Source: Lederbergia wuyishanensis
Lineage (GTDB): Bacteria > Bacillota > Bacilli > Bacillales > Bacillaceae_C
Assembly: GCF_022900255.1 (NCBI RefSeq)
Contig: NZ_JALIRM010000001.1
Location: 558,001 to 622,000 of the forward strand
Direction: 5' to 3'
Length of the DNA stretch: 64,000 nt
A program made the translations under genes and the position numbers. Positions 11,324-21,983 of this stretch are shown here, one piece after another. Under the pieces are notes generated by a model. The model saw nothing but the letters and a program-made list of their open reading frames with translations, was not told where the DNA came from and searched no databases. Within the stretch, counting starts at the first letter, position 1, and each line of letters begins with the position of its first letter.

Positions 11324-12358
11324 ATGAGAGTAGGAATTGTTGGTGCTACGGGATATGGCGGGGCGGAATTACTACGCATATTACATACCCACCCATACTT
11401 TGAAATTACAGCATTATATACATCTTCTCAACAAGGAAGAAATATACATGAGCACTATCCGCATTTGACAGGGATTATCCCTCTAACTTTAGAAGAAATT
11501 AATCCTATAAAAATGGCAAAAGATACAGATGTTGTTTTTCTGGCTGTTCCGACAGGTGTTGCTTCACAATTAGCACCGGAACTCCTATCTGCTGGATGTA
11601 TGGTAATTGATTTGACAGGTGACTTTCGCTTAAAAAATACTGAAGACTATGAATTTTGGTATAAGCGAGAGGCAGCTCCGAAGGAATGGATTCAAAAAGC
11701 TGTATATTCTATTCCTGAGTTAAATAATGCTTCAATAAAAGGCAGCCAATTTATTTCCAATCCAGGTTGTTATCCAACAGCCACCCTATTAGGTTTGGCT
11801 CCATTAGCAAAAGCAAAAATGCTGAAAGAAGGATCTGTCATTATTGATGCAAAATCAGGAGTCTCCGGTGCAGGTCAAACTGTAAGTCTAGGAAATATAT
11901 ATAGTGAACTCAATGAAAATTTTAAAATATATAAAGTCAATCAACATCAACATATACCGGAAATAGAGCAAATGTTAAAAGAATTAGGTTACGTTTCTCC
12001 TGTTACATTTCAAACTCATCTTGTTCCTATGACCAGAGGAATTATGACAACTATTTATGGATCGGTTGAGGAAAAAATAACAGAAGATGAACTGTGGAAA
12101 CTGTACTATGAATTTTATATTGATAAGCCTTTTGTTCGTGTAAGAGAAATGGGAGTATTTCCTGCAACAAAAGAAGTTGCTGCGTCTAATTACTGTGACA
12201 TTGGGATTTCATTTGACGAACGTACCGGAAGAGCAACAATCGTGTCAGTTATAGATAATTTAATGAAAGGGGCTGCTGGTCAAGCGGTACAAAATGCAAA
12301 TTTATTATTTGGTTTTGAAGAAACCGCTGGATTACATTTCAGTCCTATATATCCGTAA
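11324..12358 (+). CDS. argC: N-acetyl-gamma-glutamyl-phosphate reductase
   Basis: Third step of arginine synthesis: NADPH reduction of N-acetylglutamyl phosphate. The Rossmann motif VGIVGATGYGGAELLR opens the protein, and the catalytic cysteine is in FISNPGCYPTAT. LVPMTRGIMTT is also conserved. The ATG at 11324 is 8 bases from AGGAG and is preferred over the GTG at 11315, which overlaps that site. 344 residues. First gene of an argCJBD-carAB-argF operon read from an ARG-box promoter. Confidence 0.96.
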   Translation: MRVGIVGATGYGGAELLRILHTHPYFEITALYTSSQQGRNIHEHYPHLTGIIPLTLEEINPIKMAKDTDVVFLAVPTGVASQLAPELLSAGCMVIDLTGDFRLKNTEDYEFWYKREAAPKEWIQKAVYSIPELNNASIKGSQFISNPGCYPTATLLGLAPLAKAKMLKEGSVIIDAKSGVSGAGQTVSLGNIYSELNENFKIYKVNQHQHIPEIEQMLKELGYVSPVTFQTHLVPMTRGIMTTIYGSVEEKITEDELWKLYYEFYIDKPFVRVREMGVFPATKEVAASNYCDIGISFDERTGRATIVSVIDNLMKGAAGQAVQNANLLFGFEETAGLHFSPIYP

Positions 12359-12392
12359 AATTTTTAAAAACATCTAAAGAGGAGTGATTATA

Positions 12393-13622
12393 GTGCAAAT
12401 AACGGGTAAAGAGCAAATATTGAAATTAGAGGAAGGATCAATTATTACCCCTCTAGGCTTTTCGGCTGCTGGGCTACATACAAAGGTGAAAAGAAAGCGC
12501 AATGATTTAGGGTTAATATATTGTGATGTTCCTGCGGAAGCTGCAGCTGTGTTCACATTAAATCAAATTCAAGCGGCTCCTCTGAAAGTAACAAAAGAAA
12601 ACATAAATCAAGAAGGAAAACTCCAAGCTATTGTTGTAAATAGCGGAAACGCAAACGCATGTACAGGTAATCAAGGGTTATTTGATGCTCATTCAATGAA
12701 AACTGCAGTAGCTAATTTGTTATCTATTAAAAATCATCATGTAGCTGTTGCTTCTACAGGGGTGATCGGAGAAAAAATGCCTATGGAAAAAATTATTCCT
12801 GGTATTGAACTTCTAGTCCCACAAAAAAACAAACAGGCTGCACTTGATTTTAACGAAGCTATTTTAACTACGGATACATGCATGAAAACAACATGTTATG
12901 AAACTATTATAGATAATGTCAAAATTAAAATGGCGGGTTCTGCTAAAGGGTCGGGGATGATAGCACCAAATATGGCGACAATGCTGGGCTTCATTACAAC
13001 GGATGCTAACATATCCCACAACTTCTTACAGGCTGCATTAAGTGAAGTGACAAATAAAACATTTAATAGAATTACAGTTGATGGTGATACATCTACAAAT
13101 GACATGGTTATCGTTATGGCGAGCGGATTAGCGGAAAATACAGCTCTAACTCCTGAACATGATGAATGGGAACAATTTGTCCAATTACTTGAAAAAGTTT
13201 GTGAAGATCTAGCCATAATGATTGCAAGAGATGGTGAAGGGGCTACAAAGCTAATAGAAGTGAATGTACACGGAGCTATTTCTGATGAAGAAGCAGGTAA
13301 GGTAGCTAAAACAGTCGTTGGCTCGGATCTGGTTAAGACAATGGTTTATGGCTCGGATCCTAACTGGGGGCGGGTTATGATGGCGATAGGAAAGAGTGGT
13401 ATGACGTTAGATCCTGAAAAAATTGATATTGCAATTGGCCCTTATTCATTATTAGAAAATAGTCAACCAGCAAATTATGTTGAAGAAACATTAAGCAATT
13501 ATTTGAAAAATGAATCAGTTGTTATGAATATCAATTTAAATATTGGCAACGGGTATGGAAAAGCTTGGGGTTGCGACTTGACGTATGATTATGTGCGTAT
13601 CAATGCCAGCTACCGGACGTAA
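12393..13622 (+). CDS. argJ: Bifunctional ornithine acetyltransferase / N-acetylglutamate synthase
   Basis: Recycles acetyl from N-acetylornithine to glutamate and, in bifunctional forms, also acetylates glutamate from acetyl-CoA. The self-cleavage nucleophile is the Thr in MIAPNMATMLGF, which divides the alpha and beta chains. VVNSGNANACTG and RDGEGATKLIEV are family signatures. The start is GTG at 12393, 8 bases after AGAGGAG; the GTG at 12384 is part of that site. 409 residues, normal length. No argA-type gene is seen, which fits the bifunctional form. Confidence 0.95.
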   Translation: MQITGKEQILKLEEGSIITPLGFSAAGLHTKVKRKRNDLGLIYCDVPAEAAAVFTLNQIQAAPLKVTKENINQEGKLQAIVVNSGNANACTGNQGLFDAHSMKTAVANLLSIKNHHVAVASTGVIGEKMPMEKIIPGIELLVPQKNKQAALDFNEAILTTDTCMKTTCYETIIDNVKIKMAGSAKGSGMIAPNMATMLGFITTDANISHNFLQAALSEVTNKTFNRITVDGDTSTNDMVIVMASGLAENTALTPEHDEWEQFVQLLEKVCEDLAIMIARDGEGATKLIEVNVHGAISDEEAGKVAKTVVGSDLVKTMVYGSDPNWGRVMMAIGKSGMTLDPEKIDIAIGPYSLLENSQPANYVEETLSNYLKNESVVMNINLNIGNGYGKAWGCDLTYDYVRINASYRT

Positions 13623-13641
13623 TTAAAGGGAGGTCAAGCGA

Positions 13642-14421
13642 ATGGAAAAAATCATTGTCATTAAGTGTGGCGGAAGCATGATTGACACTTTATCCGATGA
13701 CTTTTTTATAGCAATAAAAAAATTGCAAGAAACGGGCTTCCATCCTATTATCGTCCATGGCGGCGGACCTGCCATCAATGAATTGCTGGAAAATCTTCAA
13801 ATAAAAACTGAATTTATAAATGGCTTAAGAAAAACCACTAAAGAAGTAATGGAAGTAGTGGAAATGGTTTTATCGGGCACAATTACAAATAAGTTAGTTC
13901 GCAAACTTCATAAACATGGGATTTCATCTATCGGTGTAACCGGTTCTGATGGTGGATTGATGTATGCTAAACCAAAAGATGTAGAGAATTTGGGTTTAGT
14001 AGGTGAAATAACCCGTGTGAATCAACAATTTCTTCTGAATTTGTTATCAATCGGAATGGTTCCAGTTATATCTCCAATTGCAATTGGAATGGATTTTGAA
14101 GATTATTACAATATTAATGCAGATACAGCTGCTGGAGAAGTTGCAGTTGCAGTAAATGCAGAAAAAGTTATTTTTGTAACAGATGTTCCAGGTGTTTTAA
14201 AAGATAATGAAATTATTGAAAAGGCAACTGCTTCTGAAATATTAAGGTTTATTGATGATGGTATTATTTCAGGTGGAATGATTCCAAAAGTAATGGCTGC
14301 CATCCACAGCTTAAAAGGTGGAATGAAGGAAGCTATGATTGTCAGTGGTCATACACCACTAATAGCTGGTGAAAATATTATTGGAACAACGATAAAAAGA
14401 GAATTGGAGGCAGTGAAATAG
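13642..14421 (+). CDS. argB: Acetylglutamate kinase
   Basis: Amino-acid-kinase fold enzyme that phosphorylates N-acetylglutamate. [10 protein letters not shown] at the N-terminus and [14 protein letters not shown] form the nucleotide- and substrate-binding loops; [14 protein letters not shown] and GGMIPKV follow. It lacks the long N-terminal helix of arginine-inhibited hexameric kinases, so arginine feedback may be weak (inference). GGGAGG lies 9 bases before the ATG. 259 residues. Confidence 0.95.
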   Translation: MEKIIVIKCGGSMIDTLSDDFFIAIKKLQETGFHPIIVHGGGPAINELLENLQIKTEFINGLRKTTKEVMEVVEMVLSGTITNKLVRKLHKHGISSIGVTGSDGGLMYAKPKDVENLGLVGEITRVNQQFLLNLLSIGMVPVISPIAIGMDFEDYYNINADTAAGEVAVAVNAEKVIFVTDVPGVLKDNEIIEKATASEILRFIDDGIISGGMIPKVMAAIHSLKGGMKEAMIVSGHTPLIAGENIIGTTIKRELEAVK

Positions 14422-14422
14422 A

Positions 14423-15580
14423 ATGACCCATTTATTCGAAAACTACGCAAGATGGGACGTTGAAATCGTCTCTGGTTCTGGAGCTAATGTTAAAGATACT
14501 ACAGGAAAAGACTATTTAGATTTTACTTCAGGAATCGGTGTTTGCAACTTAGGTCATTGCCATCCACAAGTTGTAGAGGCTACGGCCAATCAGTTGGAAA
14601 AAATATGGCATACATCCAATTTATTTAAAAGTTCACTTCAAGAGGAAGTTGCTGAAAAACTTACTTCTCACTCAATGGGGGAATATGTTTTCTTCTGTAA
14701 TAGTGGTGCTGAAGCGAATGAAGCAGCGATTAAACTAGCACGTAAATTTACAGAGAAATCAAAAATAATTACATTCCTACAATCCTTTCATGGACGTACT
14801 TTTGCGACGATGGCTGCGACTGGTCAAGATAAAGTGAAACAAGGATTTGGATCTATGCTTGAAACATTTGTACATCTTCCATATAACGATGTAGATGCAT
14901 TAAAAAATGAAATAGGTCACGAAACAGCTGCCATCATGCTTGAGATAGTTCAAGGTGAAGGTGGTGTTCATGTCGCAGAAGAAGACTTTTTGGCTACAGT
15001 TGAACAACTATGTAAGGATTATGGAGTACTCCTTATTATCGATGAAGTTCAAACTGGTATTGGACGTACAGGTAAGCCTTTTGCTTATCAGCATTTTAAT
15101 CTTTCTCCTGACATCATTACTTCAGCTAAAGGCCTTGGAAATGGCTTTCCAACAGGAGCGATGATTGGAAAAAAATATTTAAAAGATGCATTTAATCCAG
15201 GCAGCCATGGCTCGACTTTCGGCGGAAATCCCCTTGCAATGTCAGCGGCAAAAGCAACATTAGATCTTATTTTTGAAGAAGAATTTTTAAATGAAGTAAC
15301 TAAAAAAGGTGAATATTTTGTATCGAAACTCGAGGAAATATTTTCTCAATTGGAGCATTTCAAAACCATTCGCCATAAAGGGTTAATGGTTGGGGTTGAA
15401 TTTTCCGAAGAAGTAGGTTCAATGATTAGTTTATTAAGAGAAAATGGATTACTTGCATTAGTGGCTGGACCCAATGTCATCAGATTTTTACCGCCTCTTA
15501 CAGTGACATATGGAGAAATGGACGCTGCACTCGGTATTATTAGTGGCACTTTGCTTGATTCCAAAAAAGTAACATGCTAA
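14423..15580 (+). CDS. argD: Acetylornithine aminotransferase
   Basis: PLP class III aminotransferase forming N-acetylornithine. [17 protein letters not shown], the [13 protein letters not shown] strand and the Schiff-base lysine in [15 protein letters not shown] are present. [13 protein letters not shown] completes the site. 385 residues. It starts one base after the argB stop, so translation is probably coupled. The gap that follows contains an internal promoter and ARG box. Confidence 0.95.
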   Translation: MTHLFENYARWDVEIVSGSGANVKDTTGKDYLDFTSGIGVCNLGHCHPQVVEATANQLEKIWHTSNLFKSSLQEEVAEKLTSHSMGEYVFFCNSGAEANEAAIKLARKFTEKSKIITFLQSFHGRTFATMAATGQDKVKQGFGSMLETFVHLPYNDVDALKNEIGHETAAIMLEIVQGEGGVHVAEEDFLATVEQLCKDYGVLLIIDEVQTGIGRTGKPFAYQHFNLSPDIITSAKGLGNGFPTGAMIGKKYLKDAFNPGSHGSTFGGNPLAMSAAKATLDLIFEEEFLNEVTKKGEYFVSKLEEIFSQLEHFKTIRHKGLMVGVEFSEEVGSMISLLRENGLLALVAGPNVIRFLPPLTVTYGEMDAALGIISGTLLDSKKVTC

Positions 15581-15612
15581 TATTTTTTTATTTATAATGT
15601 ATAAAAATACAT
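15569..15612 (+). promoter_or_regulatory. Candidate internal promoter and ARG box before carA
   Basis: GTAACA, 18 bases, then TATAAT (15593-15598), immediately followed by TGTATAAAAATACA (15598-15611). That 14-mer is almost palindromic and matches 12 of 14 bases of the ARG box. It would give carAB-argF their own arginine-repressed transcript. Confidence 0.55.
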
Positions 15613-15646
15613 CTTTAGAAATAAAAATGCGACGAGGTGAAGGTGC

Positions 15647-16702
15647 ATGATGGAAGGTATTATTAATCTGTCTAATGGAGTTTCCTATACCGGCCATTGG
15701 CACGGAGAGAAAACAGAATGCTCTGGGGAAATGATCTTTTATACTGGAATGGGAAATTTATTAGAATTTATCTCTGACCCAGCTGTAAAAGGAAAAATTG
15801 TGTTAGCGACATATCCTAATATCTTAAACTGTTATATTGATCAGGAAAAATTAGAAAGTGATGATATTCAAATTGCGGGTCTCGTTATTCAGCAAGAGTA
15901 TGGAGAATTTTCTGTATCAATGAAAAAATGGCTAACTGTATTTAAAGAAAAATGTATTCCTGTAATGACAGGGATGGATACACGATCAATTATTAAGCAG
16001 TTGTTAAAAGTAGGAGAAGTTCCTATTACAATGAAAGCAAATGTAGGAGATTTAATTTCTTCTGCCAAGCAAGTTAAAGAATTGTCAACTTCTACTTATA
16101 AAACCATTAATTCAAATGGTAAAACCCATGTTGTATTGATCGACTTTTTTGTAAAGAACTCTTTAATTAAGTGGCTGATTAAATCAGATTATAAGATTAC
16201 TATTGTTCCTGCGGAAGTTACAGCAGAAAAAGTAAAAGCATTGAAGCCAGATGGCATAGTATTTTCCGGTGGTACTGGAAATCCTTCTAGCTATAAAAAT
16301 TGTTATCCGGAGTATAGGGAAATAGCGAAAGAATATCCTACTATGGCATTTGGGTTAGGCCATCAAATATTAGCAGAAGCATTTGGTGCCCATGTTGAAA
16401 AAATGAAATGGGGACATAGGAACTTTAAACATCCTATTATTCATGTGGAATCAAAAGAAGTATATATGTCGAATCAAAATCATTGTTATTCAGTTTTAGA
16501 GGAAGGTCTAGAGGCTACCGGATTCATTGTATCGTATCAATCGATACAAGATAAGTCTATTGAGGGACTGTCCCATAAAATATATCCTATTACGACATAT
16601 CAATTTCATCCAGATGGAAAAAATCCAAAACTTGAAAAAATCATCATATGTGCTTTTTCTAACCAGGTGAAGCAAGCAAAAGGAGTAAACATATATGCCT
16701 AA
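15647..16702 (+). CDS. carA: Carbamoyl-phosphate synthase small chain, arginine type, without catalytic Cys
   Basis: Small subunit of the arginine-pathway carbamoyl-phosphate synthase. The N-terminal CPSase domain (about 1-150) and a class I glutamine amidotransferase domain (about 165-340) are recognisable: FSGGTGNP, GLGHQILAEAFGA, MKWGHRNFKHP, SNQNHCY, YQFHPD. The nucleophilic cysteine normally found in G-x-C-x-GHQ is glycine here (codon GGG, residue 236), and the triad Glu after the HP motif is Asp323. The usual MTGYQEVLTDPSY segment is also altered, to GMGNLLEFISDP. Glutamine hydrolysis should therefore be lost, and the complex may use free ammonia. The reading frame itself is intact. carB overlaps by 8 bases. 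Confidence 0.92.
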   Translation: MMEGIINLSNGVSYTGHWHGEKTECSGEMIFYTGMGNLLEFISDPAVKGKIVLATYPNILNCYIDQEKLESDDIQIAGLVIQQEYGEFSVSMKKWLTVFKEKCIPVMTGMDTRSIIKQLLKVGEVPITMKANVGDLISSAKQVKELSTSTYKTINSNGKTHVVLIDFFVKNSLIKWLIKSDYKITIVPAEVTAEKVKALKPDGIVFSGGTGNPSSYKNCYPEYREIAKEYPTMAFGLGHQILAEAFGAHVEKMKWGHRNFKHPIIHVESKEVYMSNQNHCYSVLEEGLEATGFIVSYQSIQDKSIEGLSHKIYPITTYQFHPDGKNPKLEKIIICAFSNQVKQAKGVNIYA

Positions 16703-19700
16703 GCTAAAAGGTTTAAAAAAGGTTTTGGTTATTGGTTCAGGTCCAATCGTAATTGGTCAGGCAGCTGAGTTTGATTATGCTGGCACACAAGCATGTATGG
16801 CATTAAAAGAAGAGGGTATTGAAGTTGTACTAGTGAATAATAATCCAGCAACAATTATGACGGATGAACAATTTGCAGATATCGTTTACTTTGAACCAAT
16901 GACTGTCCAATCCATTACAGAAATAATAATAAAAGAACGACCTGATGCAATATTAGGTACTCTTGGTGGTCAGACTGGGTTGAATTTAACTGTCCAATTA
17001 TATGAGCAAGGTGTGTTAGGTAAGTATAATGTTAAAGTTTTAGGTACGACACCAGAATCAATTATGCAAGGGGAAGATCGTGAAGCTTTTCGAGCTTTAA
17101 TGCATAAGCTTGGAGAACCTGTTCCGGATAGTTCTATTATTCATACAGTTAATGAAGCAATCGAATTTGCTAATTCTATTGGCTATCCTGTCATTATTCG
17201 GCCTGCATACACATTAGGTGGTGGCGGTGGAGGTATCGTAACGACAGAAGAACAATTAATATCAGTCGTAAAGAAAGGGCTTGATGCTAGTCCTATTACA
17301 CAATGTTTAATAGAAAAAAGCATTGCAGGATTTAAAGAATTAGAGTTTGAGATGATAAGAGATGCTAATGATACATGTATAGCAGTATGTAGCATGGAAA
17401 ACTTTGATCCTGTCGGGGTCCATACAGGAGATTCAATTGTTGTAGCTCCTCAGCAAACTTTAACGGATAAAGAATATGAAGCTCTTTATGCATCAGCAGT
17501 AAAAATTATTAGAGCTTTAAAAATTATTGGGGGGTGCAATATACAATTTGCACAAGACCCAAACAGTGATCAATATTATCTAATTGAAGTAAATCCTCGA
17601 TTAAGTCGTTCATCAGCTCTTGCCTCCAAGGCAACAGGTTATCCGATTGCAAAGATAGCAGCAAAATTAGCACTCGGATATCATTTGCATGAATTAATAA
17701 ATCCGGTAACAGGAACGACCTTTGCAAGCTCTGAACCAGTTGTAGATTATACTGTTGTAAAAATGCCTAGATGGCCATTTGATAAGTTTATGGAAGCAGA
17801 CCGTAAACTAGGTACTCAAATGAAGGCAACAGGTGAAATCATGGCAATCGAACGCCATCTACCCGCAGCACTTCAAAAAGCGGTTCGGTCACTTGAAATT
17901 AATACAATTGGTCTTGAATTAAAGGGAATCTCATTTAACAGTGATAAGCAACTGTGGGATTCTGTCACCTTACCAGATGATAGACGCTTTTTTTCAATAC
18001 TCGAACTGATACGCCGTGGGGTAACATCAAAAGAAATTCATAATGTGACCAAAATTCAGCCCTTCTTTTTAGATCAGTTGGTTTTATTGGTAAGTTATGA
18101 GAAAAAAGCGAGAGCTGTCAGCCTCGATACGATTACCCCTAATTTACTTAAAGAATTAAAAACACTAGGTTTTTCAGATGAGTGGTTAGCTTATATTTGG
18201 AATACAGATTTGAAAAGTGTCCGTGAAAAACAAAAACAGAATCATATTCAGCCTGTATATAATATGGTAGACTCATGCGCAGGGGAATTTCCTGCTGCGG
18301 CACCTTATTTTTACTCCACTTGGAAAGGTGCAGGAGACATTGTTCAGAGGAGCAAAAAACCAAAAATAGCAATTGTCGGTTCAGGTCCTGTTCGAATTGG
18401 TCAAGGAATTGAATTTGATTATTGTACTGTTCATGGAGTACTTGCTCTTAAAAAGGCAGGTTACGAAGCCATATTAATCAACAATAACCCTGGAACAGTC
18501 AGTACAGACTTCCAAATTGCGGATCGTCTATACTTCGAACCTCTTCGTGCAGAAGATGTTTTAAATGTACTAGAGTTTGAAAAACCTGAAGGCGTTATTC
18601 TTCAATTCGGTGGGCAGACTTCTATTAATCTAGCAAAAGAGTTGGAAGAGAATGGAGTTTCATTACTCTCTCTTTCGCAGGAGCATATTGATATAGTTGA
18701 AGACCGAGAACGTTTTTATTCTCTTCTGAAAGAATTGGATATACCTCATATTCCTGGATTAACGGCATTGAGTAAAGAAGAGTTGATTATTAAATCATCT
18801 AAAATCGGTTATCCTCTTTTATTGAGGCCATCTTATGTCATTGGTGGTCAAGGGATGTTAATTATTGATAATGAACATGAATTGCAAGCGAATTTTGATA
18901 AAATATCATACCCTGTTTTAATTGATGCTTATTTCAAAGGCACGGAGATGGAAGTAGATGTATTATCAGATGGTGAGAATATTTTCATTCCAGGATTTTT
19001 TGAACATATAGAAAAAGCAGGTGTCCATTCTGGAGATAGTATGGCTGTTACACCTCCAGTATCCATAAATGAAATTTATCAACAAAAAGCTTATGAATAT
19101 ACAGAAAAAATCGCAAAAAAACTTGGTTTTAAAGGTATTTTTAATGTCCAATTTGTTATTTTTGAAGGCACAGTATACGTATTGGAGGTTAATCCAAGGG
19201 CATCTCGTACCGTTCCGATAATAAGTAAAATGACAGGTGTTAATGTTATTGAAGAGTGCATTAATATTTTGACAGGTGGAAGCATCAAGGATAAACCAAT
19301 AAACCAAACATATTACGCAATTAAAAACCCAGTTTTTTCAACTGGAAAGCTTGATGGTGTAGATCCGTTATTAACTCCAGAAATGAAATCGACTGGTGAA
19401 TTAATTGCATTTGGTAAGACATTTGATGAAGCTTTGGCTAAAGCAATTAAATGGAATTCAAATAAAGGGAATTTAAAATTAGAAGTGTATCTAGATGTAG
19501 AGGAAAAAGAGCTTCCCCTTATACAAGATATTTTATCCCGACAAGGTGTTTCAGTCGCAAATGGCACCTATTCCTTTACTGAATGGTTAAAGCAAAGCAG
19601 CGGCTCAATTTTTCTAAGTCTTGGAAAATCTAAGGAATCAAAAGAAATGCGAATGGTAGCTTCTAACGCTCAGTTAACTGTTATAACAGAAATGGAAACA

Positions 19701-19799
19701 TTATTAACAACAATTACCGCATACAAACAAGACATAGAAAAACCGAAGTCTATGCAAGAATGGCACACACAATTATCAAATAAAGAGAGGGTGATTTGA
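16695..19799 (+). CDS. carB: Carbamoyl-phosphate synthase large chain (arginine-specific)
   Basis: Two homologous ATP-grasp halves make carboxyphosphate and then carbamoyl phosphate. Each half starts with a GSGP-type loop ([19 protein letters not shown] and [16 protein letters not shown]), and each has an ATP-grasp Gly-rich loop (TLGGGGGGI in the first). [13 protein letters not shown] and [12 protein letters not shown] are the paired metal/ATP motifs. 1034 residues; the C-terminal MGS-like regulatory domain is short, as expected for arginine-type enzymes that lack nucleotide control. The start codon overlaps carA. All synthetase motifs look intact, in contrast to the partner CarA. Confidence 0.95.
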   Translation: MPKLKGLKKVLVIGSGPIVIGQAAEFDYAGTQACMALKEEGIEVVLVNNNPATIMTDEQFADIVYFEPMTVQSITEIIIKERPDAILGTLGGQTGLNLTVQLYEQGVLGKYNVKVLGTTPESIMQGEDREAFRALMHKLGEPVPDSSIIHTVNEAIEFANSIGYPVIIRPAYTLGGGGGGIVTTEEQLISVVKKGLDASPITQCLIEKSIAGFKELEFEMIRDANDTCIAVCSMENFDPVGVHTGDSIVVAPQQTLTDKEYEALYASAVKIIRALKIIGGCNIQFAQDPNSDQYYLIEVNPRLSRSSALASKATGYPIAKIAAKLALGYHLHELINPVTGTTFASSEPVVDYTVVKMPRWPFDKFMEADRKLGTQMKATGEIMAIERHLPAALQKAVRSLEINTIGLELKGISFNSDKQLWDSVTLPDDRRFFSILELIRRGVTSKEIHNVTKIQPFFLDQLVLLVSYEKKARAVSLDTITPNLLKELKTLGFSDEWLAYIWNTDLKSVREKQKQNHIQPVYNMVDSCAGEFPAAAPYFYSTWKGAGDIVQRSKKPKIAIVGSGPVRIGQGIEFDYCTVHGVLALKKAGYEAILINNNPGTVSTDFQIADRLYFEPLRAEDVLNVLEFEKPEGVILQFGGQTSINLAKELEENGVSLLSLSQEHIDIVEDRERFYSLLKELDIPHIPGLTALSKEELIIKSSKIGYPLLLRPSYVIGGQGMLIIDNEHELQANFDKISYPVLIDAYFKGTEMEVDVLSDGENIFIPGFFEHIEKAGVHSGDSMAVTPPVSINEIYQQKAYEYTEKIAKKLGFKGIFNVQFVIFEGTVYVLEVNPRASRTVPIISKMTGVNVIEECINILTGGSIKDKPINQTYYAIKNPVFSTGKLDGVDPLLTPEMKSTGELIAFGKTFDEALAKAIKWNSNKGNLKLEVYLDVEEKELPLIQDILSRQGVSVANGTYSFTEWLKQSSGSIFLSLGKSKESKEMRMVASNAQLTVITEMETLLTTITAYKQDIEKPKSMQEWHTQLSNKERVI

Positions 19800-20746
19800 T
19801 GGTGACAACAGCGGCTAGTAGTTTAAAAGGAAAGCATTTATTGAGCTTATTAGAGCTTTCAACAGATGAAATTACTCAATTAATCGATGTCGCTATCGGT
19901 TTAAAGAAAATGCAAAAACAAGGAGAACCCCATCAATATTTAAAAGGAAAGACATTGGCAATGATTTTTGAGAAATCCTCAACTAGAACTCGTGTTTCTT
20001 TTGAGGTTGGCATGAATCAACTAGGTGGCCACGCACTTTTCTTAAGCCGTAATGATATTCAACTTGGAAGAGGGGAAACTGTTCAGGATACAGCAAAAAC
20101 ACTTTCAAGATATGTTGATGGAATAATGATACGTGCATATGAACATAAGGCTGTTGAAGAATTAGCGGATAATGCAGGAGTGCCTGTTATAAATGCGTTA
20201 ACGGATGATCACCACCCATGCCAAGCACTTGCCGATTTAATGACACTTTATGAAGTGAAGGGAACATATGCAGGGCAAAAACTAGCATATGTAGGGGACG
20301 GAAACAATGTTGCTCATTCATTAATGATTGCTTGTGCAAAGCTCGGTGTGGATTGTTCCATTGCTTCTCCAGAAGGATATGAACCTAAAGAAGAAATAAC
20401 TCAACTTGCACTTGAAATAGCTAATGAAACAGGTGCTACTATTGAGGTATTAAACGATCCACAAGCAGCGGTAAATGGTGCAGATGCAGTATACACAGAT
20501 GTCTGGACGAGTATGGGATGGGAAGAAGAACAAGAAATTAGATTAAATGCCTTCCAACCTTACCAAGTGAATAGTGAATTGATGTCTATTGCTAAAAATG
20601 ATGCTATCTTCCTACACTGTCTTCCAGCAAAACGAGGCGAAGAAGTAACAGCTGAAGTAATTGATGGACCACAATCGTTTGTTTTTGAAGAAGCTGAAAA
20701 TAGACTACATGTACAAAAAGCATTGATGGTAGCGTTGATGGGATGA
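19799..20746 (+). CDS. argF: Ornithine carbamoyltransferase
   Basis: Condenses carbamoyl phosphate with ornithine to citrulline. The carbamoyl-phosphate loop [12 protein letters not shown], the [14 protein letters not shown] motif and the ornithine motif [10 protein letters not shown] are all present. 315 residues. The start is the ATG at 19799 overlapping the carB stop by one base, with GAGAGG 8 bases upstream; TTG at 19796 is not needed. Last gene of the operon; argG and argH are not in the window. Confidence 0.96.
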   Translation: MVTTAASSLKGKHLLSLLELSTDEITQLIDVAIGLKKMQKQGEPHQYLKGKTLAMIFEKSSTRTRVSFEVGMNQLGGHALFLSRNDIQLGRGETVQDTAKTLSRYVDGIMIRAYEHKAVEELADNAGVPVINALTDDHHPCQALADLMTLYEVKGTYAGQKLAYVGDGNNVAHSLMIACAKLGVDCSIASPEGYEPKEEITQLALEIANETGATIEVLNDPQAAVNGADAVYTDVWTSMGWEEEQEIRLNAFQPYQVNSELMSIAKNDAIFLHCLPAKRGEEVTAEVIDGPQSFVFEEAENRLHVQKALMVALMG

Positions 20747-20751
20747 AGACT

Positions 20752-20792
20752 AAAAAGATGCATACTATTATTAATAGTATGTGTCTTTTTAT
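20752..20792 (+). terminator. Terminator of the arginine operon
   Basis: GCATACTATT and AATAGTATGTGTC arms flanked by A and T tracts. Confidence 0.85.
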
Positions 20793-20805
20793 CCACAATA
20801 AAGTA

Positions 20806-20818
20806 CCATACTAGCATA
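20806..20818. promoter_or_regulatory. ATACTAG-type motif, copy 1
   Basis: CCATACTAGCATA. The same ATACTAG core recurs at 21509 and 21895, all in the decayed sugar locus. Possible operator of a sugar regulator (GntR or LacI type); inference only. Confidence 0.35.
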
Positions 20819-20840
20819 CAAAATAAAACGACTTTTTGAC

Positions 20841-21382
20841 GCTAATAGGAATGTATCAAAAGAGCAATTATGGATAACAAGGAGTATTTTTTACATAAGA
20901 CTATACCAATGGCTGAAATGCATAGTATTAAAATGGCGATTCATCCAGAAAATACGCCATGGGAAATATTTGGTTTGCCGAGAATAATTACTTCTTAAGA
21001 AAATATTAGAAAGCGGCTAAAACTAGGTGATAGCCGATCCATTCTTATGCAGTGGGTCATTAGGGTGCAGATCCAAGAAACGATATAACGAAAATGATTA
21101 AAGAATTTGAGGATTGAATTCCATTTACTCATATAAGAAACATAGAAATCTATGAGAATGAGGATTTCTTTGATACTTTGCATCGAACGAAAGATGTATC
21201 GCTTAATATTACTAATATTGTAAAGACTTTTCAAGAATACGGTTTTACAGGATATGCACGTCCCAATCACGGAAGACTATTTTGGATGAAGAATGTAGAC
21301 CAGGATATGTTTAAACGATAGAAATTTAGGAATCATGTATCTTTGAGGAATATGGGATTCTTTAGAGAATGGAAGACAATAG
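20841..21382 (+). pseudogene. uxuA: Mannonate dehydratase (uxuA) remnant
   Basis: Translating across frames gives, in order, VSKEQLW, EYFLHKTIPMAE, KMAIHPENTPWEIFGLPRII, GADPRND, THIRNIEIYENEDF, GFTGYARPNHGRLFW and GIMYL(stop)GIWDSLENG. This is the order and spacing of the C-terminal half of D-mannonate dehydratase, which converts mannonate to 2-keto-3-deoxygluconate in glucuronate breakdown. The remnant has at least one frameshift near 20875 and several in-frame stops, and the N-terminal half is missing. It precedes a sugar ABC importer, so uronate or an oligouronide may have been the original substrate. Confidence 0.8.
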
Positions 21383-21508
21383 AACTCTGTATCATCACAA
21401 TTAAATGATACTTTAAATGGTATAAGTCAATACAATTAGGAAGAAAGTATTAAAAAAAAATGTATTGATTATTTTAATGAATATAGTTATTATATATATA
21501 AAACTAAC

Positions 21509-21519
21509 ATACTAGTAGG
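21509..21519. promoter_or_regulatory. ATACTAG-type motif, copy 2
   Basis: ATACTAGTAGG, sharing the core of the motifs at 20808 and 21895. Confidence 0.3.
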
Positions 21520-21579
21520 TTAATTATAGATCTTTATGATCATTATCCGATTGAAGATGTTAGAAAGGAAGAAACATTT

Positions 21580-21594
21580 TTGAAAGCGCTTGAC
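21580..21594 (+). promoter_or_regulatory. Candidate CcpA cre site
   Basis: TTGAAAGCGCTT fits the WTGAAARCGYTT core of catabolite responsive elements. It lies about 400 bases upstream of the sugar importer. The match is in a degenerate coding remnant, so chance is possible. Confidence 0.35.
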
Positions 21595-21894
21595 TACATT
21601 AATAATTGACACAGATGCATAGGGGGAATGAATGTGCAACAAATTGGCCAAAAGAGGCAAGTTGAAATATCACATAAAAAAACAACGAGATTATGATAGT
21701 TCTCAGAACGCTTTGGAAAAATTGTTAGCTGTACTCTTTATTAATACTATTAATCAATTATTGATTTTTTTAAAAATGAACTTTGTACATGGATGGGTTT
21801 TACATTATGAGAAAAGAATAAACTATAATATTTTATGAAAGAACTAAATATTATTGAAATACCAAAGTTATCTTGCTAAATTTATTATACTACC

Positions 21895-21905
21895 ATACTA
21901 GTATT
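21895..21905. promoter_or_regulatory. ATACTAGTAT palindrome, copy 3
   Basis: A perfect 10-bp palindrome, 80 bases upstream of the importer operon. Best placed of the three copies to be an operator. Confidence 0.4.
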
Positions 21906-21983
21906 AATTAAATGAATGCTTACTGTGAAAAGAGGTGATAAAAATTTCTTAAAAACAAAAATGAAAGGGGATTCATAGAATCT

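Larger units (their letters stand above)
21508..21609 (+). pseudogene. Unidentified 3' remnant ending LKALDYINN
   Basis: An open stretch reading LYDHYPIEDVRKEETFLK, then ALDYINN and TGA. It has no start and is preceded by stops. It looks like the tail of a TIM-barrel sugar epimerase or similar, but the evidence is too thin for a name. The rest of 21383-21980 shows no supported gene; a 68-codon frame at 21632 lacks any family signal. Confidence 0.3.

Noticed and set aside
21632-21838. 68-codon plus-strand frame upstream of the sugar importer
   Set aside because: There is a GGGGG near the start but no recognisable protein, and it lies in a region full of decayed genes; low support.
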